Assembly (NCBI RefSeq): GCF_008329565.1
Contig: NZ_NPKT01000029.1
Location: forward strand, 1 to 33,835
Length of the DNA stretch: 33,835 bases
Reading direction: 5' to 3'
DNA from: Mycolicibacterium sp. P1-5
GTDB lineage: Bacteria > Actinomycetota > Actinomycetes > Mycobacteriales > Mycobacteriaceae
Of the stretch, positions 21,991 to 29,590 are shown piece after piece. Below the pieces are notes generated by a model. The model made no database searches. It was not told where the DNA came from and worked only from the letters and a program-made list of their open reading frames with translations. Every line of letters begins with the position of its first letter. Positions within the stretch are counted from its first letter, which is position 1. The position numbers and the translations under genes are program-made.

Positions 21991-22539
21991 ATGACCGCAC
22001 CGGCGCAGACCACCGACCTCACTGGGACCTGGGCGATCGACCCCATTCATTCGTCGATCAGCTTCTCGGTACGCCACCTCGTCGTCAGCAAGGTCCGCGG
22101 CACGTTCGGTGCGTTCAGCGGTGCGGTGACCGTGGCGGCCGACGGCACCCCGTCGGTGTCCGCTGAGATCGACGTCGCCTCGGTCAATAGTGGCAACGAG
22201 CAGCGCGACGCCCACCTGCGCGCGGCCGACTTCTTCGACGTCGAGAAGTACCCCAGCGCCACCTTCGTGTCAACGTCGGTGACTCCGGACGGCGAGAACT
22301 ACCGGGTCGAGGGCGATTTCACGCTCAAGGGTGTGACCCGCCGGATCAGCCTGCCGGTAGAGTTCAATGGTGTGAACCCCGGCATGGGGCACGGCGCCGT
22401 CGCCGGCTTCGAAGCGTCGGTCGTGTTGAACCGCAAGGACTTCGGCATCGACATCGATATGCCGCTGGAGACCGGTGGGGCGGTCGTCGGCGACAAGGTC
22501 ACCATCACCCTGGAAATCGAAGCTCTCAAGCAGGCGTGA
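21991..22539 (+). CDS. YceI-family lipocalin-like protein
   Basis: This 182-residue protein has the YceI beta-barrel. GTWAIDPIHSSISFSVRHLVVSKVRGTFGAFSG opens the fold. It is followed by SAEIDVASVNSGNEQRDAHLRAADFFDVEKYPSATF and a final half with GDFTLKGVTRRISLPVEF and LNRKDFGI. Relatives bind polyisoprenoid-type lipids in the barrel. There is no signal peptide, so this one should be cytoplasmic, as is common in actinobacteria. The ribosome binding site AAGGAG (21979-21984) is 6 nt from ATG. A palindrome upstream suggests dedicated repression. The 3' end overlaps the convergent DegV gene by 14 bp. Confidence 0.94.
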   Translation: MTAPAQTTDLTGTWAIDPIHSSISFSVRHLVVSKVRGTFGAFSGAVTVAADGTPSVSAEIDVASVNSGNEQRDAHLRAADFFDVEKYPSATFVSTSVTPDGENYRVEGDFTLKGVTRRISLPVEFNGVNPGMGHGAVAGFEASVVLNRKDFGIDIDMPLETGGAVVGDKVTITLEIEALKQA

Positions 22540-23389
22540 GGCGATCCGGCGGGGTGGGATCGAGGGCAACCACGATTCCCACCGCGCCGGCGCCGACGTG
22601 CACCCCGAGCACCGGGCCCAGGTCGGTGACGACCGCCGGCCCGCAGCCCGGTAGAGCCGCGGCCAGGGTGGCAGCCAGTTCGCCTGCAGCGGCGAGGTTG
22701 TCGATGTGGTGGACCGCCAGTGCGGCCCGCCGCTCGCCCACCACGTCGAGTACCTGCTCGATCATCGCCGCCTGCGCTTTGGATGCCGTGCGCACCCGCT
22801 GGGCCAGCACCAGCCGGCCCTGTTCATCGATGCGCAGTAATGGTTTGAGTGCGAGCGCGGTGCCCAACCATGATGCGGCGGTCCCGATCCGGCCGCTACG
22901 GCGCAGATTGTCCAGCCGCTGCACCACGATGTAGGCACGGACCCGCGACACCGCCGATTGCGCCTCGGCCACAACGGCTTCCAGATCGGTGCCGGTGCAT
23001 GCTGCGCGCGCGGCGGCCAGGGCCACGAAACCGGTACCCATCGCCGTCGATTTCGAATCCACCACCCGCACAGCCCCGCCAAACTCCCGCGCCGCGTACT
23101 CCGCGGCACCCAGCGTGCTGGACAACTCACCGGAGATGTGCACGGCCACGACGCCGTCACCACCGCTGTCGCGCAACGCTTCCCGATAGGCTTCGGCCAG
23201 TTCGCCAGGGGTCGCGCCGGCGGTCGTCACATGCCCGCGCTGGTAGAGATCGGCCGGGATCGCGTCGATCCCGTCGCGCAGGTCGGAGCCGTCGACCAGG
23301 ATATGCAGTGGCACGACGCGGATACCGCAGGCGCGGACGTCATCGGTCCGCAGCCGAGCCGACGAATCGGTGACCACGACGACAGCCAC
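22526..23389 (-). CDS. DegV-family fatty-acid-binding protein (Rv2417c type)
   Basis: This 287-residue protein has the two-domain DegV/FakB fold. The first domain opens with VVVVTDSSARL and contains TTAGATPGELAEAYREAL and VAVHISGELSSTLGAAEYAARE, whose Ser residues bind the fatty acid carboxylate. VVDSKSTAMGTGFVALAAAR and RLDNLRRSGRIGTAASWLGTALALKPLL lead into the second domain. FakB proteins present fatty acids to a kinase; no FakA is visible here, so the use of the bound lipid is open. Start GTG 23389 comes three bases after the octT stop, implying translational coupling. Lying beside octT, which needs an octanoyl donor, it might handle that acyl group, but this is speculation. Confidence 0.93.
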   Translation of the reverse strand: MAVVVVTDSSARLRTDDVRACGIRVVPLHILVDGSDLRDGIDAIPADLYQRGHVTTAGATPGELAEAYREALRDSGGDGVVAVHISGELSSTLGAAEYAAREFGGAVRVVDSKSTAMGTGFVALAAARAACTGTDLEAVVAEAQSAVSRVRAYIVVQRLDNLRRSGRIGTAASWLGTALALKPLLRIDEQGRLVLAQRVRTASKAQAAMIEQVLDVVGERRAALAVHHIDNLAAAGELAATLAAALPGCGPAVVTDLGPVLGVHVGAGAVGIVVALDPTPPDRLTPA

Positions 23390-23392
23390 GGA

Positions 23393-24163
23393 TCAGTCTC
23401 GCGGGTTGCCGAGCGCGACGCCGGCTTCGGCGAGCGCTTTGAGCATCATGTCGGCGACGCATGCGTGCGCTTCGAAATTCCAGTGGATGCCGTCGGGATT
23501 GCCGCGGCCGGCCAGAACTTCCTCGCCCACTGCGGCCTTCAAATCGACCACCGGAATATCGTGCTGTGCCGCCCATTCGTCGATCGCTGCGACCGTGCCG
23601 GGCCGGCCACGATGGGACATCCCATACGTGGGGGCGATGTGCACCGAGGGCACCGATGCAACCATGGGGATACCGGGACGATTGAAGTCGATTGCACCAC
23701 GGGTCATTTCGAGGTACTCCACCGTCAGATGCGGTGGTAGCGCCGGCCGCGCGATCGGTGAGAATCTCGGCTGCGCCCAGCCATACCCGTCCCGAACCCA
23801 CCGGCGCAGCCACGACGGCCGGACGTAACGGATGAGCTCACGCAGCGCGGTCGGCAACGGCGAGGGCAGCGAGTCCATGCCACTCGTCGCGAATATCACC
23901 GCACCGGCGCGAGGGAGTGCGGCCCACGCTCGCGGATCCTGGGTAGCCGCCCACCACACGTCGCGGCTGGTCCAGCCGATCCGGCCGATCAGCTCAACAT
24001 CCCAACCCAGTTGCTGCCCAACAATATTGGGCCAGATTCGCGGGTCGTCGGAGGGCAGGCCGCCCTCCGGTCCGTAGTAAGACAGCGAGTCGGCGAAGAT
24101 CAGCAGGGTTCGGCGGGCTGGAGCGGAGCGACCCGGGGATTTGTCGCGGCGCTCAGAGGACAT
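23393..24163 (-). CDS. octT: SGNH hydrolase-fold diglucosylglycerate octanoyltransferase
   Basis: This 256-residue protein corresponds to Rv2418c. Block I is LLIFADSLSYYG with nucleophile Ser26, and block V is NPDGIHWNFEAH with Asp224 and His227. Between them lie IGRIGWTSRDVWWAATQDPRAW and GAVIFATSGMDSLPS, as in mycobacterial OctT. OctT transfers octanoate to diglucosylglycerate, an early step of methylglucose lipopolysaccharide synthesis. Start ATG 24163 gives a short basic leader and overlaps the gpgP stop by 11 bp. The upstream frame extension lies inside gpgP and was rejected. Its neighbour gpgP makes the glucosylglycerate precursor, which strongly supports the assignment. Confidence 0.9.
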   Translation of the reverse strand: MSSERRDKSPGRSAPARRTLLIFADSLSYYGPEGGLPSDDPRIWPNIVGQQLGWDVELIGRIGWTSRDVWWAATQDPRAWAALPRAGAVIFATSGMDSLPSPLPTALRELIRYVRPSWLRRWVRDGYGWAQPRFSPIARPALPPHLTVEYLEMTRGAIDFNRPGIPMVASVPSVHIAPTYGMSHRGRPGTVAAIDEWAAQHDIPVVDLKAAVGEEVLAGRGNPDGIHWNFEAHACVADMMLKALAEAGVALGNPRD

Positions 24164-24821
24164 CGTTGGCCACCTGCGCCGAGGCATTCCACACATCCAG
24201 ACGCCAGCGGATGTCGGAGAATGCGGCGTCGTCGGCACTGTTCCCGGACAGCTGTGCCCAGCTGGCATTTCCCATTCCGCCCAGCACCGGCCAACTTCCG
24301 ACGGGCAGCCCGAGTAAACCCGCGCACAGCGCAGCGATCAGGCCGCCGTGCGCGACCAGAACCAACGGGCGGTCGGGCGCTTCGCAGCCCCAATCTTGTT
24401 CTGCAGCAACCAGTTCAGCCACCAAGGGGATGCTTCGCTGAGCGACGTCAACCCGACTCTCGCCACCGTGCGGGGCCCAGGTGGCGTCGTCGCGCCAAGC
24501 CAGCCGGGCTCCCGGTGCGGCGGCGTCGACCTGGTGGTGAGTAAGCCCCTGCCAGTCGCCGAGATGGGTTTCCCGCAGCCGGGTGTCGACCTCCACCCGC
24601 AAACCCGTCCGCTCCCCCAGCGTCACCGCGGTGTCGTAGGCGCGGTGCAGATCCGAGGAAACGATGCGCAACGGCTGGCGCTTGGCCAGCACCTCGGCGG
24701 CGGCCACGGCCTGCGCGCGGCCCAGATCGGTGAGCTCGCTGTCGAGCTGCCCTTGCATACGGCTGCCGGCGTTGTACTCCGTCTGTCCGTGGCGCAGCAT
24801 GACCAGCCTGCGCACCCTCAT
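24153..24821 (-). CDS. gpgP: Glucosyl-3-phosphoglycerate phosphatase
   Basis: This 222-residue member of the histidine phosphatase (phosphoglycerate mutase-like) superfamily has the phosphorylated His11 in LRHGQTEYN, Arg60, the acid Glu84 in RLRETHLGDWQG, and the second catalytic His158 in VAHGGL. The position and length match Rv2419c, which dephosphorylates glucosyl-3-phosphoglycerate to glucosylglycerate, the second step of methylglucose lipopolysaccharide synthesis. Start ATG 24821 overlaps the rsfS stop as ATGA. The frame extends upstream through rsfS without meaning. The following octT gene acts further along the same pathway. Confidence 0.94.
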   Translation of the reverse strand: MRVRRLVMLRHGQTEYNAGSRMQGQLDSELTDLGRAQAVAAAEVLAKRQPLRIVSSDLHRAYDTAVTLGERTGLRVEVDTRLRETHLGDWQGLTHHQVDAAAPGARLAWRDDATWAPHGGESRVDVAQRSIPLVAELVAAEQDWGCEAPDRPLVLVAHGGLIAALCAGLLGLPVGSWPVLGGMGNASWAQLSGNSADDAAFSDIRWRLDVWNASAQVANDVL

Positions 24822-25201
24822 GGAGTGCCCTCTACCTGAACGTCGTCCAGGTTCACGCTCACGAACGGGCAGTCGCGCCATAGCCGGTCCAGGGCGTAGA
24901 AGTTGCGCTCCTCCTGATGCTGGATGTGCACGACGATGTCGACGTAGTCCAGCAGCACCCAGCGGCCTTCGCGAGTGCCTTCCCGGCGCGCGGGCTTGTA
25001 CCCGGCCAGCCGCATCTTCTCCTCGACCTCGTCGACGATCGCGTTGACCTGGCGCTCGTTGGACGCCGACGCGATCACGAAGCAGTCGGTGATCACCAGT
25101 TGGCCGGACACGTCGATGACGACGACGTCCTGTGCGAGCTTGGCAGCGGCGGCCCGCGCGGCCACTCCTGCCATCTGGACGGCTTCGTCGGACGCGGTCA
25201 C
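24818..25201 (-). CDS. rsfS: Ribosomal silencing factor RsfS
   Basis: This 127-residue RsfS/Iojap protein binds ribosomal protein L14 on the 50S subunit and blocks subunit joining when nutrients are low. Family segments are DVVVIDVSGQLVITDCFVIASASNERQVNAIVDEVEEKM, EGTREGRWVLLDYVDIVVHI and the final HQEERNFYALDRLWRDCP. Start GTG 25201 overlaps the nadD stop as GTGA, so translation is probably coupled. The nadD-rsfS pairing is widely conserved in bacteria. Confidence 0.97.
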   Translation of the reverse strand: MTASDEAVQMAGVAARAAAAKLAQDVVVIDVSGQLVITDCFVIASASNERQVNAIVDEVEEKMRLAGYKPARREGTREGRWVLLDYVDIVVHIQHQEERNFYALDRLWRDCPFVSVNLDDVQVEGTP

Positions 25202-25863
25202 GTGTGGGTCTCCTCGCTTGTGGTGACGGGCAACCGGCCCGCCTGGCCCAGGTCGCGGTAGAGACCGCGCTTGGACACGTACTGCACAACGCCGTCGGGC
25301 ACCAGGTACCAGATCGGCCGGTTCTTGGCCGCGCGGACGCGGCAGTCGGTGGACGAGATGGCCAGGGCCGGCACTGATACCAGGCTCAGGGCCTCCTCGG
25401 GTAACTGGTCGAATGCGGCGACGATGTGCTGGCCGTTGAGTTCGTAGCCGGGCCGGCTGACACCGACGAACTTGGCCAGCGCGAACAGCTCCTCCCAGTT
25501 CTGCCACGACAGGATCGAGGCCAGTGCGTCGGCCCCGGTGATGAAGTACAGGTCAGCGTCGGGATTGACTGTCCGCAGGTCGCGCAGGGTGTCGCTGGTG
25601 TAGGTGGGTCCGCCGCGATCGATGTCGACGCGGCTCACCGAGAACCGCGGATTCGAGGCGGTCGCGATGACCGTCATCAGGTAGCGATCCTCGGGCGGGG
25701 TCACCTCCCGCGATTTCTGCCACGGCTGACCGGTGGGGACGAACACGACCTCGTCGAGATCGAAGAGATCGGCCACCTCGCTGGCCGCGACCAGGTGGCC
25801 GTTGTGGATGGGATCGAACGTCCCACCCATCACGCCGAGCCTGCGCCGAGCCGAGGAAACCAC
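25198..25863 (-). CDS. nadD: Nicotinate-nucleotide adenylyltransferase
   Basis: This 221-residue nucleotidyltransferase converts nicotinate mononucleotide and ATP to deamido-NAD, an essential NAD step. The ATP-binding motif GGTFDPIHNGH (13-23) and the second motif ISSTDCR (169-175) flank a Rossmann-like fold with VFVPTGQPWQK, DRYLMTVIATASNPRFSVSRVDIDRGGPTYTSDTL and YFITGADALASI. I chose GTG 25863 because a TAAGCT -10 lies 8 nt before it. ATG 25830 (MGGTFDP) is the shorter alternative, but it would remove the first beta strand (RRLGV). First gene of the nadD-rsfS-gpgP-octT-degV operon. Confidence 0.95.
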   Translation of the reverse strand: MVSSARRRLGVMGGTFDPIHNGHLVAASEVADLFDLDEVVFVPTGQPWQKSREVTPPEDRYLMTVIATASNPRFSVSRVDIDRGGPTYTSDTLRDLRTVNPDADLYFITGADALASILSWQNWEELFALAKFVGVSRPGYELNGQHIVAAFDQLPEEALSLVSVPALAISSTDCRVRAAKNRPIWYLVPDGVVQYVSKRGLYRDLGQAGRLPVTTSEETHT

Positions 25864-25871
25864 GATTGACC

Positions 25872-25877
25872 AGCTTA
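25872..25877 (-). promoter_or_regulatory. Candidate -10 element (TAAGCT) for the nadD operon
   Basis: TAAGCT on the minus strand fits TANNNT and ends 8 nt before GTG 25863, so the nadD-rsfS-gpgP-octT-degV mRNA is probably leaderless or has a leader of one or two bases. Confidence 0.5.
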
Positions 25878-25969
25878 CGGGAGGCACTCGGCTGTTTCCG
25901 GACGCTCGTGGCCCGTCGCGGAGTTTGTGCTCTGGCAAAGGCCTATGAGGCATATCGCTCCGGTTCAGG

Positions 25970-25975
25970 TACCAT
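25970..25975 (+). promoter_or_regulatory. Candidate -10 element (TACCAT) for the PE-PPE hydrolase gene
   Basis: TACCAT fits TANNNT and lies 38 nt before ATG 26014, giving a leader of about 32 nt that contains the CAGGGGG ribosome binding site (26001-26007). No clear -35. Confidence 0.35.
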
Positions 25976-26013
25976 TTTGGGCGAGTCGAGTTATGCCGAT
26001 CAGGGGGCCAGTA

Positions 26014-27246
26014 ATGAAGAAGTTCGGTAGCCGACGTATGAGTGTGCCTGTGATGAGTGTGGCGGCTGTGGCCGCCGCTGTTGCGGTAGGGCTGACCCCG
26101 ACGGTGTCCTCGGCACCGGTGCTCACCGCCGCCACCGTGGATTACCTGCGCGGTACGAACATCGGCTGGACCCCCAGCGACCAGCAGTACCGCGACTTCA
26201 TCTCGCGGGTGCTGGACGGCACCAACACGGCCGCAGACACTCCCACCCCGGCCGGCAACGTCCCCTATAACGCCGGTTTCTGGCCGGTGTCGAACAATTA
26301 CCTCTTCGATAAGACGTGGAATCAGTCCGTCGCGGAGGGCGTGGCTAATCTCGAGGCCCGCCACCCGCAGGGCGATGTGATATTCGGACTCTCGCAGGGC
26401 GCAGTGGTCATCTCGCGCTATAAGGCCGCACATCCGGAGGGGACCGGAAACACGTTCGTCCTCGTCGAAAACCCGAGCCGGCCCAACGGTGGAATCCTGG
26501 AAAGGTTTGCCGGACTGTACATCCCGGTCCTCGACATCAGCGTGAGCGGAGCAACCCCCGACAATGGCGATACGACGGTCGACGTCGCCCGCCAGTACGA
26601 CGGCTGGGCAGATTTCCCGACGTACCCGTTGAACATCCTGGCGACGGCCAACGCGATCGCGGGCATGATCCTGGTCCACGGGCAGACGCAGACCGAGCTC
26701 AGCGCCGCCGATCTCGAAGCGGCCAAGGCCGCAGGCGGCATCTACTACCAGGAGCACGGCAAGACGACGTACTACCTCATCCGGACTCCGCTGGTGCCGC
26801 TGTTGATGCCGCTCAAGGGAATCGTGCCCGACCCGATCCTGGGCGCGATCGATCCGGTCTTGCGGACTTTCATCGAAATGGGTTATGACCGAACTGATTA
26901 CAGCGCGCCGACGAGGGCGCAGCTGTTCCCGGGGATCAGTCTGCCCAGCTTCCCCAGCCTGCCCGGCGCTCCCAGCGCCGCACAGAAGGCCGTCACCCCG
27001 GTGTCGACGGCTAACACCGCCACGGCGGCGGCGATCGCCGCACCGCAAGCGGTCAGCACGCCCGAGGTCAGCAAGCCTGAGGCGAGCACGCTGGCGCCTT
27101 CGACGACGCCGAAGACCAGCACACCGAATAAGAAGGCAGTCACCGGCGTGAAGAAGAGCACCGCCTCGACGGACGCTGCGGGCAGCGATGCGCCGAAGAA
27201 GTCCACCGGAGGCAGCGCGCGGCCGTCGGCGAAGAAGGCGAGCTAG
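26014..27246 (+). CDS. Secreted PE-PPE-domain serine hydrolase with low-complexity tail
   Basis: This 410-residue protein has an N-terminal signal peptide (KKFGSRR, then a hydrophobic stretch to about residue 33). The PE-PPE domain, an alpha/beta hydrolase (about 40-270), follows with nucleophile Ser127 in FGLSQGA, a YDGWADFP segment holding the likely catalytic Asp, and a candidate His222 in LVHGQTQ. Residues 320-410 are a Pro/Ala/Ser/Thr/Lys-rich tail, probably disordered and perhaps cell-wall associated. No PE or PPE domain precedes the hydrolase, so export should be by Sec rather than ESX. Relatives act as esterases on short acyl esters or polyketide-like lipids. CAGGGGG 6 nt before ATG decides the start over ATG 25993. 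Its stop shares CTAG (27243-27246) with the convergent VWA gene. Confidence 0.85.
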   Translation: MKKFGSRRMSVPVMSVAAVAAAVAVGLTPTVSSAPVLTAATVDYLRGTNIGWTPSDQQYRDFISRVLDGTNTAADTPTPAGNVPYNAGFWPVSNNYLFDKTWNQSVAEGVANLEARHPQGDVIFGLSQGAVVISRYKAAHPEGTGNTFVLVENPSRPNGGILERFAGLYIPVLDISVSGATPDNGDTTVDVARQYDGWADFPTYPLNILATANAIAGMILVHGQTQTELSAADLEAAKAAGGIYYQEHGKTTYYLIRTPLVPLLMPLKGIVPDPILGAIDPVLRTFIEMGYDRTDYSAPTRAQLFPGISLPSFPSLPGAPSAAQKAVTPVSTANTATAAAIAAPQAVSTPEVSKPEASTLAPSTTPKTSTPNKKAVTGVKKSTASTDAAGSDAPKKSTGGSARPSAKKAS

Positions 27247-28688
27247 ACCGGCAGCAGCTGGTCGATCACCGCGGCGAGTTGCTTGGCCGAGCGGCATTCG
27301 TGCATGGTGATGACGTCCTCGTAGCGCGGTACTGCCGAATCACCGCTGCCCCACAGGTTCCGTGGCTCCGGGTTGAGCCAGTGCGCGTGCCGGCTCGAGG
27401 TGACCATGTGGGCCAAGATGTCCACGGCCGGGTTGCGGTAGTTGGTGCGTCCGTCGCCGAGCACCAGTAGAGAACTGCGCGGTGACAGCACGTTGTGGAA
27501 GTTCTCGGTGAACGAGACGAACGCGTTGCCGTAATCGGAGTGGCCGTCGCGGGTGTACACCCCCGCCTCCCGGGTGATGCGCTGGATCGCGACCGCGAGG
27601 TCGGCGTCCGGGCCGAACAAATGCGTCACCTCATCGGTGGTGTCTATGAAAGCAAAGACGCGAACCCGCGAAAATTGCTGACGCAGCGCGTTGACAAGCA
27701 GCAGGGTGAAGTGGCTGAAGCCCGCGACGGATCCCGAGACATCGCACAACACAACGAGTTCCGGCCGCGCCGGACGCGGCTTGCGTAGCACGACGTCGAT
27801 CGGCACACCGCCGGTGGACATCGACTTGCGCAGCGTCTTGCGCAGGTCGATGGACCCGGAGCGGGACCGACGGCGGCGGGCCGCCAGGCGGGTGGCCAGC
27901 ATCCGCGCCAGCGGACCGACGACCTTGCGCATCTCGCGCAGCTGGTCTCCGGATGCGCGAAGGAACTCCACGTTCTCGGCCAGTTGAGGAATGCCGTACA
28001 TCTGGACGTGGTCGCGGCCGAGTTGTTCGGCGGTGCGCCGTTTCGTCTCACTCTCCACCATCCGGCGCAGCTGCGTGATCTTCTGCGCGGCAAGCGCTTT
28101 CGCGATCTGCTCCTGGGTGGGGGTCGGGTCGTCGTCGTGGGGAGCCAAGAGGCCGGCCAGCAGCCGGCCTTCCAGTTCGTCGAGGCCCATCGCCTTGAGT
28201 GCCTGATACGACGAGTACGACGGGCCACGGCTGGAGGTGTAGCGCCCGTAGGCCTCGACGATCTGGGCGATCATCGCGACCAGTCGCTCATCCATGTCAC
28301 CGATGTCGGGATTGTCGGCGAGCAGGTCGAGCAGCATCTCGCGCATCGCCTCGATGTCCTCGGGCGGCAAGCCCTCCTGCGTCTCTTCATCGGCGTCCTC
28401 GTCGACCAGCACGGTCCGGCCGCCCAGCGCGGCCGGCCACCACAGGTCGAACAGCGCGTCGTAGGTCTGCCGGTGGTCGGCGCGGCGCAACACCGCACAG
28501 GCCAGCCCCTCCCGCAGGGCCTCGCGCTCACCCAACCCCAGTACGGTCAGTACGCGACCCGCGTCGACGGTCTCCGACGGTCCCACCGAGATACCTTGAG
28601 CGCGTAGCGCTTCGACGAATCCGACCAGATGGCCGGGCAGCCCGTGCGGGGCCAGCGGCTGAGGGGGACGCACCCTGCGGACGGCCAT
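27243..28688 (-). CDS. VWA (CoxE-like) domain protein, MoxR partner (Rv2425c type)
   Basis: This 481-residue protein has a helical N-terminal part (about 15-290; LVGFVEALRAQGISVGPSE is typical of CoxE-like proteins) and a C-terminal von Willebrand A domain. The metal-binding MIDAS motif is DVSGS (316-320), with GHSDYGNAF and LGDGRTNYRN supplying further ligands. Proteins of this type work with MoxR AAA+ ATPases as chaperones that insert metals or mature complexes. The moxR gene lies 4 bp upstream, so the two form an operon. An acidic stretch (DEDADEETQEG, 96-106) is unusual. The client is unknown; nothing nearby is an obvious target. Confidence 0.92.
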   Translation of the reverse strand: MAVRRVRPPQPLAPHGLPGHLVGFVEALRAQGISVGPSETVDAGRVLTVLGLGEREALREGLACAVLRRADHRQTYDALFDLWWPAALGGRTVLVDEDADEETQEGLPPEDIEAMREMLLDLLADNPDIGDMDERLVAMIAQIVEAYGRYTSSRGPSYSSYQALKAMGLDELEGRLLAGLLAPHDDDPTPTQEQIAKALAAQKITQLRRMVESETKRRTAEQLGRDHVQMYGIPQLAENVEFLRASGDQLREMRKVVGPLARMLATRLAARRRRSRSGSIDLRKTLRKSMSTGGVPIDVVLRKPRPARPELVVLCDVSGSVAGFSHFTLLLVNALRQQFSRVRVFAFIDTTDEVTHLFGPDADLAVAIQRITREAGVYTRDGHSDYGNAFVSFTENFHNVLSPRSSLLVLGDGRTNYRNPAVDILAHMVTSSRHAHWLNPEPRNLWGSGDSAVPRYEDVITMHECRSAKQLAAVIDQLLPV

Positions 28689-28692
28689 CGGC

Positions 28693-29571
28693 CTAGTTCA
28701 GCCGAAGTTCGCCGGTGGCGCGCTGCTGATCGGACTGATGTTTGAGCACCACTCCGAGCGTTGCAGCGATGGTCGCGTCGTCGATGGTGTCCATGCCAAG
28801 GGCCAGGATGGTGCGGCCCCAGTCGATGGTCTCGGCGACCGACGGCACCTTCTTGAGCTGCATGCCGCGCAGCACCCCGATGATGCGGACCAGTTCGGCG
28901 GCAAGTGATTCGGGCAGCTCGGGCACCCGGGACAACAGGATGCGCCGCTCGAGATCGGGATCGGGGAAGTCGATGTGCAGGAACAGGCAGCGCCGCTTGA
29001 GCGCCTCGGACAGCTCCCGGGTGGCGTTGGAGGTCAGCACCACGAACGGGGTGCGCGCCGCGGTGATGGTGCCCAATTCGGGGACAGTGACCGCGAAGTC
29101 ACTGAGCACCTCGAGCAGCAGGCCTTCGATCTCGATGTCGGCCTTGTCGGTTTCGTCGATCAGCAGCACGGTGGGCTCGGTGCGCCGGATCGCGGTCAAC
29201 AGCGGGCGCGACAGCAGGAATTCCTCGCTGAAGATGTCGGACTTGGCCTGGTCCCAGTCGTTCGATCCGGACTGCATCCGCAGGATCTGTTTGGCGTGGT
29301 TCCACTCGTACAGCGCCCGGGCCTCGTCGACGCCCTCGTAGCACTGCAGACGCACCAATCCCGACCCGGTGGTCTGCGCGACCGCGCGGGCCAGCTCCGT
29401 CTTGCCGACACCGGCCGGCCCCTCCACGAGCAACGGCTTGCCCAGCCGGTCGGCGAGGAACACCGCGGTGGCGGTGGCGGTATCGGGCAGATAGCCGGTC
29501 TCGGCCAGCCGCTTGGCGACATCGTCGATGTCGGTGAACAGCGGCGCCGGGCGGGCCGGGGTTTCAGTCAC
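28693..29571 (-). CDS. MoxR-family AAA+ ATPase (Rv2426c type)
   Basis: This 292-residue AAA+ ATPase has Walker A GPAGVGKT (51-58), Walker B LLIDE (136-140) with TDKAD following, sensor 1 LTSNATRELSEALKRRC (179-195) and an arginine-finger region. The CoxD-like subgroup pairs with CoxE-like VWA proteins, as here. Presumed role is ATP-driven remodelling or metal insertion in a client protein. The start is GTG 29571 with AGGAG 5 nt upstream. It follows proA after 19 bp and precedes the VWA gene by 4 bp, so proA, moxR and VWA are probably cotranscribed. Confidence 0.94.
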   Translation of the reverse strand: MTETPARPAPLFTDIDDVAKRLAETGYLPDTATATAVFLADRLGKPLLVEGPAGVGKTELARAVAQTTGSGLVRLQCYEGVDEARALYEWNHAKQILRMQSGSNDWDQAKSDIFSEEFLLSRPLLTAIRRTEPTVLLIDETDKADIEIEGLLLEVLSDFAVTVPELGTITAARTPFVVLTSNATRELSEALKRRCLFLHIDFPDPDLERRILLSRVPELPESLAAELVRIIGVLRGMQLKKVPSVAETIDWGRTILALGMDTIDDATIAATLGVVLKHQSDQQRATGELRLN

Positions 29572-29590
29572 GGATTCTCCTGTTGTTGCC

